From: Spyradosoma sp004558035
GTDB taxonomy: Bacteria; Verrucomicrobiota; Verrucomicrobiia; Opitutales; UBA953
Reading direction: 5' to 3'
DNA: 64,000 bases
NCBI RefSeq assembly: GCF_050314555.1
Contig: NZ_JBNPNH010000001.1
Coordinates: 186,001-250,000 of the forward strand
Below the pieces are notes generated by a model that was given only the letters and a program-made list of their open reading frames with translations, ran no database searches and was not told where the DNA came from. Shown here piece by piece: positions 1 to 8,560 of this stretch (the first letter of the stretch is position 1; each line of letters starts with the position of its first letter). A program made the position numbers and the translations under genes.

Positions 1-62
1 TTGGCGCACTCCCACCCGCCCGCGGGAGCGAGCACTTCGGGCTTGTGAAACTCCGGATTCAT
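1..62 (-). CDS. U32 family peptidase, N-terminal fragment (runs off left edge)
   Basis: Only the first 20 codons are in the window, reading leftwards from an ATG at 62. The translation starts MNPEFHKPEVLAPAG and continues GWECA. The string PE(V/L)LAPAG is the N-terminal signature of U32 peptidases and related tRNA/ubiquinone hydroxylation proteins (YegQ/TrhP, UbiU/V), followed in the family by W-E-x-L. The catalytic part lies outside the window. It is on the same strand as the RhuM remnant, esterase and fusion gene to its right and may end that transcript. The frame is open further upstream, but no better start was seen. The family call rests on one motif; the subfamily cannot be given. Confidence 0.55.
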   Translation of the reverse strand, partial: MNPEFHKPEVLAPAGGWECA

Positions 63-163
63 TGCCTCGAAATTTTCCACGACCCGCCCCGCTCTTTCAA
101 CCGCAAAGCGTTCCCGCGTCCGCGCGGCTTCCGCATTGCCAGCCGCCGGGAACACGGTCGCCC

Positions 164-1224
164 TCATTCGTCGGCGGCGTCTCCTTTTTCGCGGTGCTTC
201 ACCCGGTCTTCGAGTTCGAGCAGAAACCGGTCGTAGTCCGACACGAAAAGGCGGTCCTGAACGATGCGGTATTTTTCGAACTCGGTCTCGGCGTGGAGTT
301 TCGCCGCTTCGGCGGTGACCGTTCCCGCGTCCTTCAGCAGCCCGAACTCGAACATTTCGATGAAGCGGTTGAGGCGCGTCTCCCAGTCCTGCATGGTCAG
401 CGGGATTCTGCGCTTCGCCATGGATTCCGCGAAATCAAGGTAAGCGGAAACCATGCGGTTGAGTTCCCGCATTTCCGTTTCGCTCAGATAATTTTTCGCG
501 ACGGAGACGTCCGAACGCCGGATCTTTCCGTCGGGCGCGTCTTCCCAAGTGGTCAGCCCCATGTTCCGGCGACGGCTGTCGGCGCGCGCGACGATGAGCT
601 CGGCGGCGGTTTTTCCGTGCACGGCGTAGTGCATCTTGTTCTGCACGCTCGCGTAAAAGCGGCGCGTGGCGAGCGCTGTCCGGTCGTAGTCGATCGCGGT
701 CGCGTAGAGGTCGTGATTTTCTGATAGAACTTGCGTTCGCTGGCGCGGATTTCGCGCACGCGTTCGAGCTGCTCCTCGAAATATTTGTCCGTGAGCGCGC
801 CGCCGCGTTTGAGGCGGGCGTCGTCCATCACCCAGCCTTTGATCGTATAGGTCGTCGCGATCTGATTGACCCACTTTCGGAACTGGACGGCGCGCTCGGA
901 ATCGACCTTGAATCCGACCGCCAAAATCATCTGAAGCGAGTAGTGTTTGGCGCGATACGACTTCCCGTCGGCGGCAGTTATTCGAAAATTTCGAATAACT
1001 GAAAATTCCTGCAGTTCCCCGTCTTCAAAAATTTTTCTGATATGGTAGTTGATCGTGGGAACGCCGACGTCGTAGAGCGCCGCGAGCATTTTCTGCGTGA
1101 GCCAGACGTTTTCGTCCTCGTAGCGGACTTCAAAGGCTTCCCGCGCGTTCCCGCCGGAAGCGATGAACGTGAGGTATTCCGCCGCGCTCGAGCGGAGAGA
1201 GGGATTTTCAGAAGATTTTTTCAT
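164..1224 (-). pseudogene. RhuM-family protein, broken by a single-base frameshift
   Basis: Two frames on the minus strand together encode one protein of about 350 residues. The first begins MKKSSENPSL at 1224 and carries the RhuM-type N-terminal half (VWLTQKMLAALYDV, then INYHIRKIFEDGEL, then SLQMILAVGFKVDSERA). After FYQKI the frame is lost near position 711 and the normal continuation (DLYATAIDYD to the stop at 164) appears in the next frame. Restoring one G between ACG and ACC in the coding strand repairs it. RhuM (Virulence_RhuM family) was named from Salmonella pathogenicity island 3; its function is unclear and it is typical of mobile accessory DNA. The start overlaps the esterase stop (ATGA), so it was translationally coupled. 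Either a real pseudogene or an assembly error. Confidence 0.7.
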
Positions 1225-2240
1225 GACGACGTCTTCTGCGTGAGTTCGGAGGCGAGGAAGGAGGCGGCTTCGGCGAGGACGGCGGCGGTCGCGAGCGGGA
1301 AGCCGGGCGCCGTCAGGAAGGCGTGCGGTACGCCGTCGATTCGGCGGGCGCGCACGGGAACGCCGTCCGCGCGGAGCTTCGCGGCGAGGCGTTCGCCGTC
1401 GTCGCGCAGCACGTCGCACTCGGCGGAGAGCACGAGCGCGCGCGGCAGCCCGGCGAGCGAAGTCTCCAGCGGCGAGAGCGCGCGCCCGAGCCGCGGCGTT
1501 CCCGCGGGCAGGTAAGAATCCTTCATCGCGGCGAAAAGCTCGGCGGAAAGCATGCCGCCGCGGTCGAACTCGCGGCGCGAGCCGGTCTCCTCGGCGGCGA
1601 AATCCTCGAGCGTCGCGACGGGATAGAACAGGAGCAGCCCGGCGGGCGTGCTTTCGCGCGCGTCGAGCAGCGCGAGCGCCGTGCAGAGCGCGAGCTGCGC
1701 GCCCGCGCTGTCTCCGGCGAAAAAGATTTTTCCGGCGTCGAGCCCGAGGGCGTCCGCGTGCGCGAAGACTCCGCGCGCGGCGGCGAGCACGTCGTCGTTC
1801 GCGGCGGGAAAGCGGGCTTCGGGCGCGTAGCGGTAGTCCGGCGCGAGCACGGGAACGCCGAGCTCGGCGGCGGTCTTCGCGCAGAACGCGGACGAATTCT
1901 CCACGCCGCCCAGGCACCAGCCGCCGCCGTGCACGTAGAATATCGCAGCGGATTTCGCGGCTCGGCGCTTCGGCGAATAGACGCGCAGGCGCATCGCGCC
2001 CGCCGCGCCGGGAACGCTCGTTTCCGAGACTTCGATCTCCGGCGGGAACGGCGCCTCAATCGCGGTCGCGACGCGGATTCTGCGCAGCAGGAGCGCGTTC
2101 CCGCCGATCGCCTCGCGTATCGCGCGCACGTAGAGCCCGGGCCAGGTCGCCGGCAGCGTCGCGAGCATCTTCCGCGACTCTTCCGTGAGCCTTCCCGCGA
2201 ACGCGCATTCGTCGAGCGTCGTCTTCCGGTTCGCCTTCAT
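1221..2240 (-). CDS. Alpha/beta hydrolase esterase, hormone-sensitive-lipase (HSL) family
   Basis: A 339-residue protein with the HSL-family oxyanion motif HGGGW (residues 104-108) and nucleophile elbow GDSAG (176-180, Ser178). The acid is probably Asp in ECDVLRDDGE and the base the His of GVPHAF near the C terminus, so the triad looks complete. No signal peptide is visible, so it is probably a cytoplasmic carboxylesterase for short acyl esters (inference from family). The gene lies 10 bp downstream of the fusion gene and its stop overlaps the RhuM start, so the three probably form one transcript. Substrate cannot be predicted. Confidence 0.88.
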   Translation of the reverse strand: MKANRKTTLDECAFAGRLTEESRKMLATLPATWPGLYVRAIREAIGGNALLLRRIRVATAIEAPFPPEIEVSETSVPGAAGAMRLRVYSPKRRAAKSAAIFYVHGGGWCLGGVENSSAFCAKTAAELGVPVLAPDYRYAPEARFPAANDDVLAAARGVFAHADALGLDAGKIFFAGDSAGAQLALCTALALLDARESTPAGLLLFYPVATLEDFAAEETGSRREFDRGGMLSAELFAAMKDSYLPAGTPRLGRALSPLETSLAGLPRALVLSAECDVLRDDGERLAAKLRADGVPVRARRIDGVPHAFLTAPGFPLATAAVLAEAASFLASELTQKTSS

Positions 2241-2250
2241 GCGCGCGCCC

Positions 2251-5139
2251 TCACTCGCCGTCGTCGTGCGGCTCCTTGACGTAGTTGTCCGAGCGCCCGC
2301 GCGCCGTGCCCCATTCCTCGAAGAGGCGCCACGCGGAAATGCTCGGGCGGACGTGCGCGTCGTCGCGCAGCTCCGCGCCGACCGTGAAGCAGAAATTCAG
2401 ATACTTCCAGCTGTCCGCGTACGCCTTGCCCATGCGCACGTAGCCGTCGAAGAGCGCGGAGGAGATCGCGCCTACGCCCTTCACGCCGGTGACGCGCAGC
2501 CCCGTGCCGTTGACGAGCGCGCGGTCGTCCTCGGCGCGCACGTCCAGGCAGACGAAATGCACGTCGCCGCAGGCGTCGGCGAGGCCGTCGATCACGCGCG
2601 CGAGCGTTTCCGAGCACAGCTCGCGGCGCACGACGCAGCAGGCGCCCTTGGACGGCGAGCCGATCGGCGCGAGCGCGAACGTTTCGCCGACCTTCAGCAC
2701 CTTGTCCGCGCGGCGGAAATTCAGCTTCGAGAAAAGCTTGCCGTTGGAGACGGCGCGGTCGTCCGCCCAGATCAGATCCTCGAGCTTACGTTCGCCGTCG
2801 CCCTTGACCGCGACGAAATCCTTCTGCACGACGGAGAGCACACGCCCGAGACGATGCCCCGGACGCCGCGCCCAGATCACCTCGTACTCGTTCCCGCCGA
2901 CGTATTCCTGCACGACGGCGTCGTCCACGTTCGCGTCGAGCCACGCGCGCAGGTGCGCGGCGGAACGCGCGACGTAAACGCCGACGCCGCCGTCGCCGAG
3001 CTCGGGCTTGACGACGCACGGGAACGGAATCTTCTCGCTCTTGAGAATCTTCAGCGCGTTCGTCCAGCGCGTCTCGAGATCCTTTTCCGCGGGAACGCGC
3101 GCCGTCTTCACGCCGAGCGGGCTCGCGCCGAGAAAGCGCACGTAGCGCTCGAACTTCGAGCCCGCGGAAACGCCGCCGTCCGCGCCGAGCGCGCGCCCCG
3201 CGAGCGTGAACACCGTGAACGAGCGGTGAGTGATTCCCAGCCAAAGAAACTGCAGCATGACCGGGAACGCCAGCACGGAATGCGGCCAGAACTCGTGGCG
3301 CGTGATGCGGCGGCGCGTCATGACGTGGCGGCGGCGTCCCCGCCACGTGAACGCGGGAATCACGTAATGGCTCACCAGATACAAAAACACGATCGCGCCG
3401 ATGACGATCCACGCCGCGTTGTGGTGCCATTCCTTGAAGCGCTCGACGACGCTCGCGCCGACGTACTGCGCGAGCAGAATCAGCGGCGGCGTCCAGAGCG
3501 CGGCGGCGATGAAGAAGAGGATGAAAAGCTTGTGCCAGTCGAGCTTCATGATGCCCGCGGCGACGAAGGTCGGCACGCGCGAGCCGGGAATGAAGCGCGA
3601 GGAGACGATCAGCGCGAGCCCCTTCGGATTCTTGGAAAAGCGCTCGGACATCTCGTCGATCTGCTGTTCGGAGACGAGCCATTTCAGCGGCGGCTTGCGC
3701 AGAATCGGGCGTCCGAGAAAACGCCCGATCAGGTAGAGCGCCAGGTCGCCGATGAAGATCCCGATGAGGCACGCCGTCATCGCGGGAACGAAGCCGACGA
3801 GTCCCTGCGCCACGAGCAGACCGGAGGCGAGGCAGGTCGGATCTTCCGCGACGAAGGTGCAGACGAGGATCACCAGCATCAGCACGACGACGCGCGCGCC
3901 GCCCGCGGGCTCGATCGGCGGATAGGAAAATTCGCCGGACTCGGGAACGCCGACGTCCGCGCGGCGCAGCTTCGCCGCCTCGGAGGGAACGGAGAGCCGC
4001 GCGAGAAACGCCGCGTAGTCGTCCGCGAATCCGCGCGGATCGTCGAGCAGCGCGCCGTGTCCGCCCTCGACGAAATGCGTCTTCACCTGCGGCGCGAGCG
4101 CGACCGTGTATTCCGCCGACGAAAACGGCGAAATCAGATCGTCCGTCCCGTGCGCGACGTAGAGCGGCCCGTTCCATTCGCGGACGTAGCGCTTCAGCTC
4201 GCTGACGTCGGAATCCCACAGCACGCGCGCGTACGCCTTGTTCACGTTCCCGCGGTCCATCAGCCCGAAATGCGGCACGACGTCCTGAGCGAGCTTGAAG
4301 AAGCCGAGGTGAAACGTGTACACGATCTTGTTCACGATGTGGTTGCCGAGCAGCTCGAATTCCTGCGCGCCGACGGAGGACGCGAGCGCGAGCGACTTCA
4401 CGCGGTCGGGCCGCCGATGCGCCATGTAGAGCGCGACGCCGCCGCCTTCGCCGAAGCCGAGCACGTTCACCGACGAGACGCCGAGCTCGTCCAAAAACGA
4501 AAACAGCGTTCCCGCCGTCGCCTCGACGGAATAGTCCTCCGCCTCGCGCGAGCTCGATCCGAAGCCCGGCAGATCGGGAACGATGACGCGCGCGACGCCC
4601 TGCGCCGCGAGCTCGCGCGCGACCGCCTCGAGCGAGCGCCCGTCCGTCGCGATGCCGTGAATCAGCAGCACGGGCGCCTGCGGTTCCGTGCGCCAGCGGC
4701 GCCAGGCGTCCGCCGCGACGGAGACGGATTTGTCCCACGCCACCCCGGCCTTTTCCAGCACGGAATCGACCGTTCCCGCGACGGCGTCGCCTTCCCGGGG
4801 CGCCAGATGCGGCGGCGGTTCCGGCGGCGGAGAAAATTCGCGGTAGGCGATGCGGAGCCGCTCGCCCGTCTCGACGAGCTTCGACACGTAAACGCCGCTC
4901 ACGCGCGCCTCGCGCGGCGTTCCCGCGGCGATCTTCTCGTTCGGCGCCTCGAAGACCGTTTCGACGCGGTACGCCTTCGCCTCGACCTGCGTCTGACCTT
5001 CGCGGAGCTCGGGCGTCATCGGAAAATAATGCCGGACGAAACTCGAGGCGCCGATCAGCGCGAGGAGCACGAAAATCACGCGCCAGCGCATCGGAAGACG
5101 CTGCCAAAAATTTTTCTCTGAAGTCGTTTTCGCGGTCAT
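2251..5139 (-). CDS. Three-domain fusion: degenerate alpha/beta hydrolase, DedA/VTT membrane domain, ATP-grasp domain
   Basis: A 962-residue protein. An N-terminal membrane anchor (about 20-36) precedes an alpha/beta hydrolase fold (about 155-380) with the LLIHG strand, a candidate acid in GTDDLISP (333-334) and His361 in GGHGALL. The nucleophile elbow, normally GxSxG, reads GFGEG (228-232), so the catalytic Ser is Gly230. A DedA/VTT domain follows (about 415-595), with several hydrophobic helices and the family motif SRFIPGSR (514-521). The C-terminal third (about 650-930) is ATP-grasp-like, with VVKPELGDGGVGVYVAR and the QEYVGGNEYEV strand. DedA proteins include phospholipid and undecaprenyl-phosphate translocases; ATP-grasp enzymes make carboxylate-amine or similar bonds. 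A role in envelope lipid or peptidoglycan precursor handling is inference. The frame is continuous; first gene of a run with the esterase. Confidence 0.85.
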   Translation of the reverse strand: MTAKTTSEKNFWQRLPMRWRVIFVLLALIGASSFVRHYFPMTPELREGQTQVEAKAYRVETVFEAPNEKIAAGTPREARVSGVYVSKLVETGERLRIAYREFSPPPEPPPHLAPREGDAVAGTVDSVLEKAGVAWDKSVSVAADAWRRWRTEPQAPVLLIHGIATDGRSLEAVARELAAQGVARVIVPDLPGFGSSSREAEDYSVEATAGTLFSFLDELGVSSVNVLGFGEGGGVALYMAHRRPDRVKSLALASSVGAQEFELLGNHIVNKIVYTFHLGFFKLAQDVVPHFGLMDRGNVNKAYARVLWDSDVSELKRYVREWNGPLYVAHGTDDLISPFSSAEYTVALAPQVKTHFVEGGHGALLDDPRGFADDYAAFLARLSVPSEAAKLRRADVGVPESGEFSYPPIEPAGGARVVVLMLVILVCTFVAEDPTCLASGLLVAQGLVGFVPAMTACLIGIFIGDLALYLIGRFLGRPILRKPPLKWLVSEQQIDEMSERFSKNPKGLALIVSSRFIPGSRVPTFVAAGIMKLDWHKLFILFFIAAALWTPPLILLAQYVGASVVERFKEWHHNAAWIVIGAIVFLYLVSHYVIPAFTWRGRRRHVMTRRRITRHEFWPHSVLAFPVMLQFLWLGITHRSFTVFTLAGRALGADGGVSAGSKFERYVRFLGASPLGVKTARVPAEKDLETRWTNALKILKSEKIPFPCVVKPELGDGGVGVYVARSAAHLRAWLDANVDDAVVQEYVGGNEYEVIWARRPGHRLGRVLSVVQKDFVAVKGDGERKLEDLIWADDRAVSNGKLFSKLNFRRADKVLKVGETFALAPIGSPSKGACCVVRRELCSETLARVIDGLADACGDVHFVCLDVRAEDDRALVNGTGLRVTGVKGVGAISSALFDGYVRMGKAYADSWKYLNFCFTVGAELRDDAHVRPSISAWRLFEEWGTARGRSDNYVKEPHDDGE

Positions 5140-5159
5140 GGGGAAAAAATTCTGGCGGC

Positions 5160-5165
5160 AGTCTA
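5160..5165 (-). promoter_or_regulatory. Putative -10 element (TAGACT) in a shared GCGTTAGACT-GCC box
   Basis: On the minus strand, 21 bases before the fusion gene start, the sequence reads GCGTTAGACTGCC. Nearly the same string (GCGTTAGACTTGCC or GTTAGACTTGCCC) precedes the M3 peptidase and the Pmp-like autotransporter. TAGACT matches TATAAT at 4 of 6 positions. No convincing -35 was found. Confidence 0.35.
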
Positions 5166-5225
5166 ACGCGTTCGGCGGAACGCGGGAACGCTTTTTTCTG
5201 CCGAGGACGAAAAAGTTACGGAAAG

Positions 5226-5357
5226 TTATGGAGGTGATGAGGTTATGAGGTTATGGAAGTTCATTGCATTCGGCTGCGCCGAAAGGATTTCAAAAATCTT
5301 TTTCGCAAAGCGAAAGTCAATGAACCTCCATAACCTCATCACCTCTCCTCATCACCT
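5226..5357. repeat. Hairpin-forming 8-bp repeat element, copy 1
   Basis: The left arm (5226-5266) is made of imperfect 8-bp units of the type AGGTTATG. The right arm (5318-5357) is its reverse complement (CATAACCT units). The loop holds CGGCTGCGCCGAAAGGATTT and a small TTCGC-AAA-GCGAA hairpin. A second copy of the whole element, in reverse orientation, lies at 40965-41111, including the loop. It sits between the divergent fusion gene and the Rrf2 gene, so it is a dispersed element and not a gene-specific attenuator. Confidence 0.8.
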
Positions 5358-5377
5358 TTCCTCCCCGAAAATACCGA

Positions 5378-5406
5378 TTGATTTCATACGGGAACGGTAG
5401 TAATAG
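5378..5406 (+). promoter_or_regulatory. Candidate promoter of the Rrf2 regulator gene
   Basis: TTGATT (5378-5383), a 17-base spacer, then TAATAG (5401-5406). With normal spacing transcription would start at or next to the A of the ATG at 5414, implying a leaderless or nearly leaderless mRNA. This agrees with the lack of a Shine-Dalgarno sequence before this start. Confidence 0.4.
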
Positions 5407-5413
5407 AATCGGC

Positions 5414-5824
5414 ATGAAAATCTCGACCAAGGGGCGCTACGCGCTTCGTCTGATGGCGGATCTCGCCGAGCACGGGAACGGCGAGAGCGTGAGCCTGAAA
5501 GACATCGCGGAACGCCAGGAAATTTCGATCAAATATCTGGAGCAGATCGCGATTCTGCTCTGTCGCGCCGAGCTGCTCAAAAGCGAACGCGGCGCGCGCG
5601 GCGGCTATCGGCTTTCCCGCCCGCCGGAAAAATACGTCGTCGCCGAAATCCTCGCCGCCGCGGAATGCGATCTCGCTCCCGTGAAATGTCTCGCGGGCGC
5701 GCAGAACGTCTGTCCGCGCCGCAGGCACTGCCTGACGCTCCCGTTCTGGGAAGGTCTCGGCAAAGTGATCCGCGACTACGCCGAAAGCGTCACGCTCGCC
5801 GACATCGTCGCCGGTCGCAAGTGA
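5414..5824 (+). CDS. Rrf2-family transcriptional regulator
   Basis: A 136-residue protein from the ATG at 5414; MKISTKGRYALRLMADLA is the standard Rrf2 N terminus (winged helix-turn-helix), followed by LKDIAERQEISIKYLEQI and the wing ERGARGGYRLSRPP. Three to four cysteines near residues 87-108 (CDLAPVKC, then VCPRRRHC) match the region that carries a 2Fe-2S cluster in IscR/NsrR. CymR-type members lack the cluster and control cysteine metabolism. The next gene is metY, separated by a perfect 9-bp inverted repeat that is a good operator candidate, so local control of sulfur amino acid synthesis is likely (inference). A longer upstream start was rejected because the family begins at MKIST. Confidence 0.92.
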   Translation: MKISTKGRYALRLMADLAEHGNGESVSLKDIAERQEISIKYLEQIAILLCRAELLKSERGARGGYRLSRPPEKYVVAEILAAAECDLAPVKCLAGAQNVCPRRRHCLTLPFWEGLGKVIRDYAESVTLADIVAGRK

Positions 5825-5866
5825 CGAAACCGCCGCGCCCGCGACACGGGAACGTTCTTTTTTTTA

Positions 5867-5891
5867 ATTTCCTATTGACTTGATAGGAAAT
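5867..5891. promoter_or_regulatory. Inverted-repeat operator overlapping the metY promoter
   Basis: ATTTCCTAT (5867-5875), a 7-base spacer and ATAGGAAAT (5883-5891) form a perfect palindrome. It overlaps a TTGACT -35 (5875-5880) with GATGAT as a weak -10 (5898-5903), 17 bases apart. Binding here would block metY transcription. The adjacent Rrf2 protein is the obvious candidate ligand. Confidence 0.6.
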
Positions 5892-5947
5892 AAGGAGGAT
5901 GATGCGCCGAAATTTTCAACGCATAACCTCAACAGGAGTTCAAAATC

Positions 5948-7231
5948 ATGTCGGAAAAAATCAACGCACCCAAATTCGAAACGCTCCAGGTCCACGCGGG
6001 ACAGGAATCTCCGGACAGCGCCACGGACGCGCGCGCCGTGCCGATCTACGCCACGTCTTCGTACGTCTTCCACAATTCGCAGCACGCCGCCGACCGCTTC
6101 GGCCTGCGCGACGCCGGCAACATCTACGGCCGCCTGACGAATCCGACGCAGGACGTCTTCGAACGCCGCGTCGCCGCCCTCGAAGGCGGGAGCGCCGCGC
6201 TCGCCGTCGCCTCCGGAGCCGCCGCGATCGCCTACGCGATCCAGAACATCGCGCACGCCGGCGACCACGTCGTCGCGCAGAAGACCATTTACGGGGGCAC
6301 CTACAACCTGCTCGAACACACGCTGCCGGAATTCGGCATCACCGCGACCTTCGTCGATCCGCTCACGGAAAGCTACGACGCCGCCGTGCACCCGAACACG
6401 AAGGCAATCTTCATCGAGACGCTCGGCAATCCCAACAGCGACGTCTCCGACATCGAAGCCGTCGCCGCGGTCGCGCACAAGCACGGCATTCCGCTGATCG
6501 TGGACAACACGTTCGGCACGCCGTTCCTGATCCGCCCGATCGAGCACGGCGCGGACGTCGTCGTGCATTCCGCGACGAAATTCATCGGCGGGCACGGCAC
6601 GGCTATCGGCGGCGTCATCGTGGACGGCGGCAAGTTCGACTGGGCCGCGAGCGGGAAATTCCCGGGACTCGTCGAGCCGAATCCGAGCTATCACGGCATC
6701 TCGTTCACGCAGGCCTGCGGGAACGCCGCCTTCGCGGTGAAGATCCGCGCGACGCTGCTGCGCGACACGGGCGCGACGCTCTCGCCGTTCCACGCGTTCC
6801 TGTTCCTGCAGGGGCTGGAGACGCTTTCGCTGCGCATCGAGCGCCACGTCTCCAACGCGCTGAAGGTCGTGGAATTCCTGAAGAACCACCCGAAGGTCGA
6901 GCGCGTCAATCACCCGTCGCTGCCGGACGCGCCGACGCACGCGCTCTACGAACGCTACTTCCCGAACGGCGCGGGCTCGATCTTCACCTTCGAAGTCCGC
7001 GGGAACGCCGACGACGCGCGCGCCGTCATCGACCGTCTGAAGCTCTTCTCGCTGCTCGCGAACGTCGCCGACGCGAAGTCGCTCGTCATCCACCCGGCGT
7101 CCACGACGCACTCGCAGATGAACGAGGCGGAACTGCTCGGCGCGGGCATCAAGCCGAACACGATCCGGCTCTCGATCGGCATCGAGCACGTGGACGACAT
7201 CATCGCCGACCTCGCCCAGGCGCTCGGCTGA
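5948..7231 (+). CDS. metY: O-acetylhomoserine sulfhydrylase (MetY), PLP-dependent
   Basis: A 427-residue member of the Cys/Met-metabolism PLP enzyme family, of the usual MetY length. The Schiff-base lysine is K211 in VVHSATKFIGGHG. IYGRLTNPTQDVFE, ALEGG and VDNTFGTPFLIRP are characteristic of the O-acetylhomoserine branch. It joins sulfide to O-acetylhomoserine, giving homocysteine. AGGAG lies 9 bases before the ATG, a good ribosome binding site. The operator and Rrf2 gene upstream suggest control by cysteine or sulfur status. A bidirectional hairpin follows the stop. Cystathionine gamma-synthase is less likely because of the length and the large insertion typical of MetY. Confidence 0.94.
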   Translation: MSEKINAPKFETLQVHAGQESPDSATDARAVPIYATSSYVFHNSQHAADRFGLRDAGNIYGRLTNPTQDVFERRVAALEGGSAALAVASGAAAIAYAIQNIAHAGDHVVAQKTIYGGTYNLLEHTLPEFGITATFVDPLTESYDAAVHPNTKAIFIETLGNPNSDVSDIEAVAAVAHKHGIPLIVDNTFGTPFLIRPIEHGADVVVHSATKFIGGHGTAIGGVIVDGGKFDWAASGKFPGLVEPNPSYHGISFTQACGNAAFAVKIRATLLRDTGATLSPFHAFLFLQGLETLSLRIERHVSNALKVVEFLKNHPKVERVNHPSLPDAPTHALYERYFPNGAGSIFTFEVRGNADDARAVIDRLKLFSLLANVADAKSLVIHPASTTHSQMNEAELLGAGIKPNTIRLSIGIEHVDDIIADLAQALG

Positions 7232-7252
7232 GAACGCGGAAATCCGGACACG

Positions 7253-7301
7253 AAAAAGCCCGGCGTCGAAGCCCTCAGAAGGCTCTCGGCGTCGGGTTTT
7301 T
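7253..7301. terminator. Bidirectional intrinsic terminator between metY and the glycosyltransferase gene
   Basis: An 11-bp stem with two G-T pairs (7259-7269 with 7286-7296), preceded by AAAAA (7253-7257) and followed by TTTTT (7297-7301). It can end transcription from both converging genes. The glycosyltransferase stop codon (7275-7277) lies in the loop. Confidence 0.8.
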
Positions 7302-8027
7302 CGCGTGCGCGCGGCGGATCTTCAGGACGCTCGCGGCGGACGAAAAAATCGTCGGCAGAACGCGCACGTGCGTTCCCGCGCGCTCTTCCCAGCGCACCGG
7401 AATTTCCGCGAGCGCGCCCGCGCGTTCGGCGAGCAGCGCAAGCTCCGCGCCGAGCGCGTAATCCTCGGCGACGAGCGTTCCCGCGATTTCCTCGAACCAC
7501 GCGCGCCGCAGAAACTTGAATCCGCACGCGGAATCCGTGAAGCGCGTGCCGAGCGCCAGGTTCACGCAGAACGCGTAAATCCGGGAAAGCGCGCGGCGCC
7601 CCGGCGCGCGCCCGTTCACGACGGACGCGGGCAGACGCCGCGAGCCGGAAACGAGGCGCAGGCGCGGGCGTTCCCGCAGCAGCGCGACGGCTTCCGCGAC
7701 GTGCTCGGGCGCGGTCGCCATGTCCGCGTCGCAATAGCCGAGCAGCGCCGCGTCGGAGCTCGCCCACGCGGCGCGGAGCGCGTCCGCCAGGCTCGCGCGC
7801 GGCAGGTGAATCGCGCGCGTCGTCTCCGGAAACTCCGCGGCGAGCGCGTCGGCGATGCGCGGCGTCGCGTCGCGCGAACCGTTTTCGGCGATGCAGATCT
7901 TCGCGCCGCGGAAGCCGTTCCCGTCGAGCCACGCGCGCAGAAGCCGGAAACCGCGCTCGAGCCGCGCCGCCTCGTCGAACGCGGGAACGGCGATTTCGAG
8001 CGAATCCTCTTCCGCGGGAACGCGCAT
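7275..8027 (-). CDS. Glycosyltransferase family 2 (dolichyl-phosphate-sugar synthase-like)
   Basis: A 250-residue GT-A glycosyltransferase. Seen: IAVPAFDEAARLERG at the N terminus (nucleotide-binding strand), CIAENGSRDAT, the metal-binding DxD as YCDADMA, and SACGFKFLRR with RWEERAGTHVRV in the C-terminal half, as in polyprenol-phosphate glucose/mannose synthases. Only a weak hydrophobic segment is present. It lies directly after dut. The chosen ATG is at 8027; a GTG at 8036 would overlap the dut stop as GTGA and is a real alternative (MSAMRVP). The sugar donor cannot be told from sequence. Confidence 0.85.
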   Translation of the reverse strand: MRVPAEEDSLEIAVPAFDEAARLERGFRLLRAWLDGNGFRGAKICIAENGSRDATPRIADALAAEFPETTRAIHLPRASLADALRAAWASSDAALLGYCDADMATAPEHVAEAVALLRERPRLRLVSGSRRLPASVVNGRAPGRRALSRIYAFCVNLALGTRFTDSACGFKFLRRAWFEEIAGTLVAEDYALGAELALLAERAGALAEIPVRWEERAGTHVRVLPTIFSSAASVLKIRRAHAKNPTPRAF

Positions 8028-8032
8028 CGCGC

Positions 8033-8500
8033 TCACTTCACGCCGCTCGAGCCGTAGCCGCCCGCGCCGCGCTCGGTCTCGGAAAGCTCCTCCGCGACCT
8101 CCACGTTCACGTGCGGATAAGGCATGACGATGATCTGCGCGCAGCGCATGCCGGGCGCGTAAAGCTTTTCCGCGGCGACGAGCGCGTCCGTCTCGCCTTC
8201 CGGGCAGACGTCGAGCACGTCGAACACCGCCATCACGTTCCCGCGGTAGCCGCTGTCGATGACGCCGACGCTGTTGGAGAGACGGCAGAACGTCTTCTGC
8301 ACGGAACTGCGCGGGAAGATCAGCCCGACGTGCCCTTCGGGAATCTCCATCTGAATCCCGAAATCCACCTTGATTTTCCTGGGCTCGACGAACTCGGCGG
8401 CGACCGCCGTCAGGTCCATGCCGGCGTCGCCGGGCTTGGCGTAGCGCGGCACGACCGCGTCGGAATGAACTTTTTTGATTTTCAGCGTGATCGAATTCAT
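8033..8500 (-). CDS. dut: dUTP diphosphatase (dUTPase)
   Basis: A 155-residue trimeric-type dUTPase that hydrolyses dUTP to dUMP and pyrophosphate. All five family motifs are visible: PGDAGMDL, PRSS, NSVGVIDSGYRGNVM (with the catalytic Asp), RCAQIIV and the glycine-rich C-terminal arm ERGAGGYGSSG. The protein ends just after motif 5. It is divergent from the lipoprotein gene with only 60 bp between them, and is followed by, and probably co-transcribed with, the glycosyltransferase. TGTAGAGT on its coding strand could be its -10. Confidence 0.96.
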   Translation of the reverse strand: MNSITLKIKKVHSDAVVPRYAKPGDAGMDLTAVAAEFVEPRKIKVDFGIQMEIPEGHVGLIFPRSSVQKTFCRLSNSVGVIDSGYRGNVMAVFDVLDVCPEGETDALVAAEKLYAPGMRCAQIIVMPYPHVNVEVAEELSETERGAGGYGSSGVK

Positions 8501-8560
8501 GACGCGGAACTCTACAAAAATTTGTCGCGGATTGAGAGAAAAAAGGTAGCATCGTCGGGC

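Noticed and set aside
2185..5121. A 978-codon plus-strand frame opposite the fusion gene
   Set aside because: Arg/His/Glu-rich shadow of a well-supported gene; no motif.
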